Below, one piece after another: positions 7,228-17,100 of a DNA stretch of 64,000 nt (position 1 is its first letter; every line of letters begins with the position of its first letter). This stretch comes from Colletes latitarsis (lineage: Eukaryota; Arthropoda; Insecta; Hymenoptera; Colletidae). The DNA lies in NCBI RefSeq assembly GCF_051014445.1, contig NW_027488369.1:15766001-15830000 (forward strand). Reading direction: 5' to 3'. Both the position numbers and the translations under genes were made by a program. Below the pieces are notes generated by a model. That model saw only the letters and a program-made list of their open reading frames with translations. It had not been told where the DNA came from and searched no databases.

Positions 7228-7743
7228 CCTAGGCTGGGAGGGGGGTCCCGAGGGGACCCTCCTCCCGCCAGGCGGCGCCGGGTCGGACCGGTTGGGGGTA
7301 GGAGTGCCTTCCCCTACCGGTCCGACGCAAGGGGAGGCACCCTCGGCGGTCTGGTGCGGCCATGAACGCCCGGCCGCCGAGGGATGGAAACGGGGTCGCG
7401 GGCGGTTGCGAGTTGGGGCTCGCAGCCGCCACTAAACGCGGCCCCGGGACGGATAGCGGCGGGATGGAGTGGCCCCGTCCCGCCGCTATGAGGCAGTGTG
7501 TCTACTGGGGGGACCGATTGTCCCCCCGGGGGATGGGCGCGAAAGCGCGGGCACGGGGAGGATACCGGAAGAATGCTTCGAGCGATTCCCGGTATCCTCC
7601 CAAAGCGTGCCGAAGGGTCACCGTGGGGTTTTTAGTGGGTAGGTCCCGCGCCTGTCGTTGTACGGGCGCGGGGAATCCCACACACGCCTCCCACCTCTCC
7701 CCAAGGAGGTGGGAGGGAGTCTTTCGAAGATTTTCCCCACGAC
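7228..7743 (+). other. 3' UTR of the inserted element with a ladder of hairpins
   Basis: No gene is present. At least seven successive perfect stems are visible: 7282-7292/7316-7326 (11 bp, extended inward by G/C pairs past a T-T mismatch), 7453-7464/7478-7489 (12 bp), 7507-7514/7520-7527 (8 bp), GCGC closing a GAAA tetraloop (7537-7548), 7556-7568/7589-7601 (13 bp), 7645-7652/7665-7672 (8 bp) and 7687-7697/7706-7716 (11 bp). In non-LTR elements the reverse transcriptase often recognises structured 3' UTR RNA, so this region is a good candidate for the template recognition signal. The host copy at 8751-9266 carries the same ladder. Confidence 0.85.
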
Positions 7744-7770
7744 AAAAAAAAAAAAAAAAAAAAAAAAAAA
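7744..7770 (+). other. Poly(A) tail of the inserted element
   Basis: A run of 27 A residues ends the element directly before the right target duplication. One further A may belong to either the tail or the duplication. Confidence 0.95.
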
Positions 7771-7783
7771 AGCCCCAGATCAG
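7771..7783. repeat. Target site duplication, right copy
   Basis: An exact repeat of 1771-1783 directly after the poly(A) tail. From 7784 the host ORF2 continues with the base that follows the same 13-mer in the intact gene (6261), with no base lost or gained. Confidence 0.95.
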
Positions 7784-8750
7784 GTATCTAGGGCTGATCC
7801 TCGATAGCCACTGGCGTTTCGAGAAGCATTTCCGCTGCCTGGTCCCCCGGTTGGAAAGGATGGTTGCGGCTCTGGGCCGGATCCTGCCCAACCTGGGGGG
7901 CCCGGCGGGCCGAGTTCGTCGCCTCTATGTGGCAATGGTCCAGTCGGTGGCCCTATACGGGGCCCCCGTCTGGGCGGACGACCTGGCTGCCTCCCGGCGC
8001 AGCATGACTATGCTGCGTCGGGTGCAGAGGCGCATGGCGCTCAGGGTCGTCCGCGGGTATCGGACCATGTCACATGAGGCGGCGACGGTTCTAGCGGGGA
8101 TGCCGCCCATGGACCTGCTCGCGCGGTCGCACGCGGTGATGTACCGGCACCGCGTGGACCGTCGCGCGGGGGTGGGGGCGGTCCCGGGCGGGCAGGAACC
8201 TGCTTGGGGCGATTTGAGGCGCCAGGCCCGGCAGTCCGTGTTGCTCGCGTGGCAGGAGCGGCTGGCTCTGCCAACCGCGGGGCACCGGACTGTCGGGGCT
8301 GTTCGGCCACTCCTGAAGGAGTGGCTGGACAGAGGCCATGGCAGCCTCACCTACCGGCTGGCACAGGTATTTTCCGGGCATGGCAGCTTCGGAAGATACC
8401 TGAGCCGGATAGGGAAGGAGCCGACGGCGCGTTGCTGCCACTGCGACGCTGAGCAGGACACGGCGGATCATACCCTGGAGGTATGCCCCGCGTGGGAGGG
8501 GGAGCGCCGTGTCCTGGTCGGCGTCGTCGGGCGGGATGTCTCGCTGCCGGGCGTGGTGCGCGCCATGCTCGGCAGCGAGGAGAAGTGGAGGGCCGTGGCC
8601 TCCTTCTGCGAGAACGTAATGTTGCAGAAGGAGGCCGCGGGGAGGGAGCGCGAGCTCCAGCGGCGCGCTGATGCTCGCGCTCGTGCGGTGGCCCGAGGTC
8701 GTCGCCCGGTCGCGAGGCGTCGCGGGCGGCCGCCTCGGCGTGGCGGATGA
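7771..8750 (+). pseudogene. ORF2 of host element, C-terminal part
   Basis: Continues the host ORF2 from residue 734 (KPQIRYLG) to the TGA at 8748-8750. It keeps the CX2CX8HX4C finger and the basic tail without further stops. Differences from the inserted copy include Cys946 to Ser (AGC at 8403-8405) and a cluster of four substitutions at 8657-8675. The piece is cut off from its N-terminal part by 6 kb of inserted DNA. The apparent open frame that runs into it from the 3' UTR of the inserted element through the poly(A) tail (read as lysines) is an accident of the junction. Confidence 0.9.
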
Positions 8751-9266
8751 CCTAGGCTGGGAGGGGGGTCCTGAGGGGACCCTCCTCCCGCCAGGCGGCG
8801 CCGGGTCGGACCGGTTGGGGGTAGGAGTGCCTCCCCCTACCGGTCCGACGCAAGGGGAGGCACCCTCGGTGGTCTGGTGCGGCCATGAACGCCCGGCTGC
8901 CGAGGGGTGGAAACGGGGTCGCGGGCGGTTGCGAGTTGGGGCTCGCAGCCGCCACTAAACGCGGCCCCGGGACGGATAGCGGCGGGATGGAGTGGCCCCG
9001 TCCCGCCGCTATGAGGCAGTGTGTCTACTGGGGGGACCGATTGTCCCCCCGGGGGATGGGCGCGAAAGCGCGGGCACGGGGAGGATACCGGAAGAATGCT
9101 TCGAGCGATTCCCGGTATCCTCCCAAAGCGTGCCGAAGGGTCACCGTGGGGTTTTTAGTGGGTAGGTCCCGCGCCTGTCGTTGTACGGGCGCGGGGAATC
9201 CCACACACCCCTCCCACCTCTCCCCAAGGAGGTGGGAGGGAGTCTTTCGAAGATTTTCCCCACGAC
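8751..9266 (+). other. 3' UTR of the host element
   Basis: Equivalent to 7228-7743 with about six substitutions and no net length change. The hairpin ladder is retained. At 8833 a C replaces the T at 7310, turning a G-T (G-U in RNA) contact in the first stem into G-C. No gene is present. Confidence 0.85.
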
Positions 9267-9290
9267 AAAAAAAAAAAAAAAAAAAAAAAA
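9267..9290 (+). other. Poly(A) tail of the host element at the satellite junction
   Basis: A run of 24 A residues is followed at 9291 by GTACCAGAACTATGCC, which is satellite sequence in mid-monomer. The matching 5' junction and target duplication lie outside the window. Confidence 0.93.
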
Positions 9291-10965
9291 GTACCAGAAC
9301 TATGCCTGACATAACCAGCGTTATCCTCTAAAATACTTATCGGAACATGCTTTTAATGACTGTTTCAGTGTGGTAACACATTACTACGAGATCCAAACCA
9401 GAAAAATCCCAGGATCGGGCCAACAAGAATGCGAGAAACGTGAAAGTACGAGTCAGATGAGAACAAATCCCAGACCTACCCGAGACATAACCGGCGTTAT
9501 CCTCCAAAATATTAATCGCATCCAGTTTAATTGACTGTTCCGGGGTGGAACCTCACTACTACGGGATCCAAAACAGAAAAAGCACAGGATCTGGCCAACA
9601 AGTATGCGAAAAACGCGGAAGTATGTGCCAGATGATAGCAAATACCAGAACTAACCCAAACATAACCAGCGTTATCCTCTAAAATACTTATCGGAACCAG
9701 CTTCTATTGACTGTTTCGGTGTGGAACCACATTACTACGGGATCCAAACCAGAAAAAAACCCAGGATATGGCCAACAAGTATGCGAAAAATGCGAAGGTA
9801 TGAGCCAGATGAGGGCAAATACCAGACCTAACCCAGACATAACCGGCGTTATCCGCTAAAATATTAATCTCAACCAGGTTTAATTGACTGTTTCGTTGTG
9901 GTACCACATTGCTACGGGATCCAAAACAGAGAAAACCCAGGATCTGGCCAACAGGTATGCGAAAAATGCGAAAGTATGAGCCAGATGGTTGCAAATACCA
10001 GAACTAACCCAGACATAACCAGCGTTATCCTCTAAAATATTAATCGCAACCAGGTTTAATTGACTGTTTCGGTGTGGTACCGCATTACTACGTGATCCAA
10101 ACCAGAGAAAGGCCAGGATCTGGCCAACAAGGATGAGAAAAATGCGAAAGTACGAGCCAGATAAGAGCAAATCCCAGACCTAACCGAGACATAACCGGCG
10201 TTATCATCTAAAATATTAATCGCAACCAGGTTTAATTGACTGTTTCGGTGTGGTAACGCACTACTACGCGATCCAAACCAGAAAAAGCCCAGGATCTGGC
10301 CAACAAGTATGCGAAAAATGCGAAAGTACGAGCCAGATGAGGGCAAATCCCAGACCTAACCGAGACATAACCGGCGTTATCCCCTAAAATATTAATCGCA
10401 ACCAGGTTTAATTGACTGTTTCGGTGTGGTGACGCATTACTACGTGATCCAAACCAGAAAAAGTCCAAGATCTGGCCAACAAGTATGCGAAAAATGCGAA
10501 AGTACGAGCCAGATGAGGGCAAATACCAGACCTAGCCCAGACATCACCGGCATTATCCTCTAAAATATTAATCGCAACCAGATTTAATTGACTGTTTCGG
10601 TGTGGTACCGCATTACTACGTGATCCAAACCAGAAAAAGCCCAGGATCTGGCCAACAAGTGTGCGAAAAAAGCGAAAGTATGTGCCAGATGATAGCAAAT
10701 ACCAGAACTAACCCAGACATAACCAGCGTTATCCTCTAAAATACATATCGGAACCAGCTTCTATTGAGTGTTTCAGTGTGGTACCACATTACTACGTGAT
10801 CCAAACCAGAAAAGGGCCAGGGTCTGGCCAAGAAGTATGCGAAAAATGCGAAAGTCCCAGCCAGATGAGGGCAAATACCACACCTAACCGAGACATAACC
10901 GGCGTTATCCTCTAAAATATTAATCGCAACCAGGTTCAATTGACTGTTCCGGTGTGGAACCACAT
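9291..10965. repeat. Satellite segment next to the retrotransposon
   Basis: About nine and a half mixed monomers without a local higher-order repeat. The first roughly 700 bp run parallel to a block starting near 34,380 (offset 25,087 at the ACTTATCGGAACATG landmark). Monomers at 10,232-11,050 recur near 14,457-15,275 (offset 4225), and related sets recur near 16.4, 24.0 and 51.7 kb. Confidence 0.8.
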
Positions 10966-13900
10966 TACTACGGGATCCAAACCAGAAAAAACCCAGGATC
11001 TGGCCAACAACTATGAGAAAAACGCGAAAGTACGAGCCAGATGGGGGCAAATCCCAGACCTAACCGAGACATAACCAGCGTTATCCTCTAAAATATTAAT
11101 CGCAACCAGGTTTAATTGACTGTTTCGGTGTTGTACCGCATTACTGCGTGATCCAAACCAGAAAGAGGCCAGGATCAGGCTAACAAGAATGCGAAAAAAG
11201 CGAAAGTACGAGCCAGATATGGGCAAATCCCAGACCTACCCGAGCCATAACCGGCGTTATCCTCTAAATTATTAATCGCAACCAGGTTTAATTGACTGTT
11301 CCAGTGTGGTACCACATTGCTACGTGATCCAAACCGGAAAAAGCCCAGGATCTGGCCAACAAGTATGCGGAAAACGTGAAAGTACGAGCCAGATGAGGAC
11401 AAATCCCAGACCTACCCGAGACATAACCGGCGTTATCCTCTAAAATATTGATCGCAACCAGTTTAATTGACTGTTTCGGTGTGGAACCTCATTTCTACGT
11501 GATCCAAACCAGATAAAGCCCAGGATCTGGCCAACAAGTATGAGAAAAATGCGAAAGTTCGAGCCAGATGAGGGCAAGTACCAGACCTAACCCAGACAAA
11601 ACCGGCGTTATCCCCTAAAATATTAATCGCAACCAGGTATAATTGACTGTTTCGGTGTGGTACCGCATTGCTACGATGATCCAAACCAGAAAGAGGCCAG
11701 GATCTGGCTAACAAGTATGCGAAAAACGCGAAAGTACGATCCAGATGAGGGCAATTCCCAGACCTAACCGAGACATAACCGGCGTTATCCTCTAAAATAT
11801 TAATCGCAACCAGGTTTAATTGACTGTTTCGTTGTGGAACCACATTACTGCGGGATCCAAACCAGAAAAAACGCAGGATCTGGCCAACACGTATGCGAAA
11901 AATGCGAAAGTACGATCCAGATGAGGGCAAATCCCAGACCTAACCGAGACATAACCGGCGTTATCCTCTAGAATATTTTTCGCAACCAGGTTTAATTGAC
12001 TGTTTCGGTGTGGTACCGCATTACTACGTGATCCAAGCCAGAAAAAGGCCAGGATCTGGCCAACAAGAATGCGAAAAATGCGAAAGTACGCGCCAGATGA
12101 GGGCAAATACCAGACCTAACCGAGACATTACCGGCATTATCCTCTAAAATATTAATCGCAACCAGATTTAATTGACTGTTTCGGTGTGGTACCGCATCAC
12201 TACGGGATCCAAACCAGAAAAAACCGAGGATCTGGCCAACAACTATGAGAAAAATGCGAAAGTATGAGCATGATGATTGCAAATACCAGAACTAACTCTG
12301 ACATAACCAGCGTTATCCTCTAAAATACGAATCGGAACATGCTTTTAATGACTGTTTCAGTGTGGTAACACATTACTACGTGATCCAAACCAGAAAATGG
12401 CCAGGATCTGGCCTACTACTATGAGAAAAACGCGACAGTATGAGCCAGATGATTGCAAATACCAGAACTATCCCAGGCATAAGCAGCGTTATCCTCTAAA
12501 ATATTATTCGCAACCAGGTTTAATTGACTGTTTCGGTGTGGACCCTCATTACTACGGGATCCAAACCAGAAAAAACCCAGGATCTGGCCAACAACTATGA
12601 GAAAAACGCGAAAGTACGAGCCAGATGGGGGCAAATCCCAGACCTAACCGAGACATAACCAGCGTTATCCTCTAAAATATTAATCGCAACCAGGTTTAAT
12701 TGACTGTTTCGGTGTTGTACCGCATTACTGCGTGATCCAAACCAGAAAGAGGCCAGGATCAGGCTAACAAGAATGCGAAAAAAGCGAAAGTACGAGCCAG
12801 ATATGGGCAAATCCCAGACCTACCCGAGCCATAACCGGCGTTATCCTCTAAATTATTAATCGCAACCAGGTTTAATTGACTGTTCCAGTGTGGTACCACA
12901 TTGCTACGTGATCCAAACCGGAAAAAGCCCAGGATCTGGCCAACAAGTATGCGGAAAACGTGAAAGTACGAGCCAGATGAGGACAAATCCCAGACCTACC
13001 CGAGACATAACCGGCGTTATCCTCTAAAATATTGATCGCAACCAGTTTAATTGACTGTTTCGGTGTGGAACCTCATTTCTACGTGATCCAAACCAGATAA
13101 AGCCCAGGATCTGGCCAACAAGTATGAGAAAAATGCGAAAGTTCGAGCCAGATGAGGGCAAGTACCAGACCTAACCCAGACAAAACCGGCGTTATCCCCT
13201 AAAATATTAATCGCAACCAGGTATAATTGACTGTTTCGGTGTGGTACCGCATTGCTACGATGATCCAAACCAGAAAGAGGCCAGGATCTGGCTAACAAGT
13301 ATGCGAAAAACGCGAAAGTACGATCCAGATGAGGGCAATTCCCAGACCTAACCGAGACATAACCGGCGTTATCCTCTAAAATATTAATCGCAACCAGGTT
13401 TAATTGACTGTTTCGTTGTGGAACCACATTACTGCGGGATCCAAACCAGAAAAAACGCAGGATCTGGCCAACACGTATGCGAAAAATGCGAAAGTACGAT
13501 CCAGATGAGGGCAAATCCCAGACCTAACCGAGACATAACCGGCGTTATCCTCTAGAATATTTTTCGCAACCAGGTTTAATTGACTGTTTCGGTGTGGTAC
13601 CGCATTACTACGTGATCCAAGCCAGAAAAAGGCCAGGATCTGGCCAACAAGAATGCGAAAAATGCGAAAGTACGCGCCAGATGAGGGCAAATACCAGACC
13701 TAACCGAGACATTACCGGCATTATCCTCTAAAATATTAATCGCAACCAGATTTAATTGACTGTTTCGGTGTGGTACCGCATCACTACGGGATCCAAACCA
13801 GAAAAAACCGAGGATCTGGCCAACAACTATGAGAAAAATGCGAAAGTATGAGCATGATGATTGCAAATACCAGAACTAACTCTGACATAACCAGCGTTAT

Positions 13901-14149
13901 CCTCTAAAATACGAATCGGAACATGCTTTTAATGACTGTTTCAGTGTGGTAACACATTACTACGTGATCCAAACCAGAAAATGGCCAGGATCTGGCCTAC
14001 TACTATGAGAAAAACGCGACAGTATGAGCCAGATGATTGCAAATACCAGAACTATCCCAGGCATAAGCAGCGTTATCCTCTAAAATATTATTCGCAACCA
14101 GGTTTAATTGACTGTTTCGGTGTGGACCCTCATTACTACGGGATCCAAA
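10966..14149. repeat. Tandem duplication of a 1584-bp nine-monomer block
   Basis: The sequence from about 10,966 to 12,565 repeats at an exact offset of 1584 bp (9 x 176) to about 14,149. Private variants are shared: the rare GTGTTGTACCGC, TAAATTATTAATCGC, CCAAACCGGAAAAAGC and TTATCCTCTAGAATATT all occur in both copies. The match ends where GGATCCAAACCAG in the first copy meets GGATCCAAAACAG in the second. This is a recent unequal exchange or similar event. Confidence 0.88.
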
Positions 14150-17100
14150 ACAGAAAAAAAAACAGGATATGGCCAAGAAGTATGCGAAAAATGCGAAGGT
14201 ATGAGCCAGATGAGGGCAAATACCAGACCTAACCCAGACATATCCGGCGTTATCCGCTAAAATATTAATCTCAACCAGGTTTAATTGACTGTTTCGTTGT
14301 GGTACCACATTACTACGGGATCCAAAACAGAGAAAACCCAGGATCTGGCCAACAGGTATGCGAAAAATGCGAAAGTTTGAGCCAGATGGTTGCAAATACC
14401 AGAACTAACCCTGACATAACCAGCGTTATCCTCTAAAATATTAATCGCAACCAGGTTTAATTGACTGTTTCGGTGTGGTAACGCACTACTACGCGATCCA
14501 AACCAGAAAAAGCCCAGGATCTGGCCAACAAGTATGCGAAAAATGCCAAAGTACGAGCCAGATGAGGGCAAATCCCAGACCTAACCGAGACATAACCGGC
14601 GTTATCCTCTAAAATATTAATCGCAACCAGGTTTAATTGACTGTTTCGGTGTGGTGACGCATTACTACGTGATCCAAACCAGAAAAAGTCCAAGATCTGG
14701 CCAACAAGTATGCGAAAAATGCGAAAGTACGAGCCAGATGAGGGCAAATACCAGACCTAGCCCAGACATTACCGGCATTATCCTCTAAAATATTAATCGC
14801 AACCAGATTTAATTGACTGTTTCGGTGTGGTACCGCATTACTACGTGATCCAAACCAGAAAAAGCCCAGGATCTGGCCAACAAGTATGCGAAAAAAGCGA
14901 AAGTATGTGCCAGATGATAGCAAATACCAGAACTAACCCAGACATAACCAGCGTTATCCTCTAAAATACATATCGGAACCAGCTTCTATTGACTGTTTCA
15001 GTGTGGTACCACATTACTACGTGATCCAAACCAGAAAAGGGCCAGGGTCTGGCCAACAAGTATGCGAAAAATGCGAAAGTCCCAGCCAGATGAGGGCAAA
15101 TACCAGACCTAACCGAGACATAACCCGCGTTATCCTCTAAAATATTAATCGCAACCAGGTTCAATTGACTGTTTCGGTGTGGAACCACATTACTACGGGA
15201 TCCAAACCAGAAAAAACCCAGGATCTGGCCAACAACTATGAGAAAGACGCGAAAGTACGAGCCAGATGGGGGCAAATCCTAGACCTAACCGAGACACACC
15301 CAGCGTTATCCTCTAAAATATTAATCGCAACCAGGTTTAATTGACTGTTTCGGTGTTGTACCGCATTACTACGGGATCCAAACCAGAAAAAGGCCAGGAT
15401 CTGGCCAACAAGTATGCGAAAAACGCGAAAGTACGAGCCAGATGAGGACAAATCCCAGACCTACCCGAGACATAACCAGCGTTATCCTCTAAAATACAAA
15501 TCGGAGCCAGCTTCTATTGACTGTTTCAGTGTGGTACCACATTACTACGTGATCCAAACCAGACAAAACCCAGGATCTGGCCAACAAGTATGCGAAAAAC
15601 GCGAAAGTACGAGCCAGATAAGGACAAATCCCAGACCTACCCGAGACATAACCGGCGTTATCCTCTAAAATATTAATCGCAACCAGTTTAATTGACTGTT
15701 TCGGTGTGGAACCACATTACTACGGGATCCAAACCAGAAAAAACCCAGAATCTGGCCAACAACTATGAGAAAAACGCGAAAGTATGAGCCAGATGGTTGC
15801 AAATACCAGAACTAACACAGGCATAACCCGCGTTATCCTCTACAGTATTATTCGCAACCAGCTTTTATTGACAGTTTCAGTGTGGTACCACTTCACTACG
15901 CGGTCCAATCCAGAAGAAGGCCAGTATGTGGCCAACAAGTATGCGAAAACTGCGAAAGTACGAGCCAGTTGAGGGCAAATACCAGACCTAACCGAGACAT
16001 AACCGGCGTTATCCTCTAAAATATTAATCGCAACCAGGTTTAATTGACTGTTTCGGTGTGGAACCACATTACTACGGGATCCAAACCAGAAAAAACTCAG
16101 GATCTGGCCGACAAGTATTCGAAAAATGCGATAGTATGAGCCAGGGGAGGGCAAATACCAGACTTAACACAGACATAACCTGCGTTATCCTCTAAAATAT
16201 TAATCGCAACCGGGTTTAATTGACTGTTTCCGTGTGGCACCACATTACTACGGGATCCAAACCAGAAAAAACCCAGGATCTGGCCAACAACTATGAGAAA
16301 AACGCGAAAGTATGAGCCAGATGATTGCAAATACCAGAACTATCCCAGGCATAACCAGCGTTATCCTCTAAAATATTAATCGCAACCAGGTTTAATTGAC
16401 TGTTTCGGTGTGGTGACGCATTACTACGTGATCCAAACCAGAAAAAGTCCAAGATCTGGCCAACAAGTATGCGAAAAATGCGAAAGTACGAGCCAGATGA
16501 GGGCAAATACCAGACCTAGCCCAGACATTACCGGCATTATCCTCTAAAATATTAATCGCAACCAGATTTAATTGACTGTTTCGGTGTGGTACCGCATTAC
16601 TACGTGATCCAAACCAGAAAAAGCCCAGGATCTGGCCAACAAGTATGCGAAAAAAGCGAAAGTATGTGCCAGATGATAGCAAATACCAGAACTAACCCAA
16701 CATAACCAGCGTTATCCTCTAAAATACATATCGGAACCAGCTTCTATTGACTGTTTCAGTGTGGTACCACATTACTACGTGATCCAAACCAGAAAAGGGC
16801 CAGGGTCTGGCCAACAAGTATGCGAAAAATGCGAAAGTCCCAGCCAGATGAGGGCAAATACCAGACCTAACCGAGACATAACCCGCGTTATCCTCTAAAA
16901 TATTAATCGCAACCAGGTTTAATTGACTGTTTCGGTGTTGTACCGCATTACTACGGGATCCAAACCAGAAAGAGGCCAGGATCAGGCCAACAAGAATGCG
17001 AAAAAAGCGAAAGTACGAGCCAGATGTGGGCAAATCCCAGACCTAACCGAGACATAACCGGCGTTATCCTCTAAAATATTAATCTGAACCAGGTTTAATT

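Larger units (their letters stand above)
1784..7770 (+). mobile_element. Full-length R1-clade non-LTR retrotransposon inserted in a related copy
   Basis: The element spans 5987 bp: 5' UTR, ORF1, ORF2, 3' UTR and a poly(A) tail. Both ORFs are open and a target duplication flanks it, so it looks complete and recently transposed. R1-clade assignment rests on four features: three ORF1 knuckles with the last of form CX2CX8HX6C, an apurinic-like endonuclease at the ORF2 N-terminus, the order of reverse transcriptase motifs, and a C-terminal CX2CX8HX4C finger. There is no LTR, integrase, protease or RNase H. Members of this clade include R1 (28S rDNA) and TRAS/SART (insect telomere repeats), but here the target is another copy of the element. 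Whether the family has a preferred genomic target cannot be told from this window. Confidence 0.93.
7771..9290 (+). mobile_element. Host R1-clade retrotransposon copy, right part with 3' end
   Basis: Gap-free alignment to 6248-7743 of the inserted element (constant offset 1523), with roughly 1% substitutions by eye. This part holds the C-terminal third of ORF2, the 3' UTR and a poly(A) tail, then joins satellite DNA at 9291. Together with 1-1783 it forms one element split by the insertion. It is not an independent 5'-truncated copy: the truncation point coincides to the base with the target duplication. Confidence 0.93.

Noticed and set aside
7362..8750. Open frame joining the 3' UTR of the inserted element, a poly-lysine run and the host ORF2 C-terminus
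   Set aside because: It reads through the poly(A) tail and the target duplication. The fusion is an accident of the insertion junction, and its first part is untranslated sequence in the intact element.
7771..9290. Independent 5'-truncated element
   Set aside because: Its 5' boundary coincides exactly with the duplicated 13-mer that ends 1-1783, and the two parts join without a gap into one ORF2.
9880..9910. CENP-B box in the satellite (TTTCGTTGTGGAACCACA variants)
   Set aside because: The start TTTCGTTG resembles the box, but the essential A and CGGG positions do not line up.
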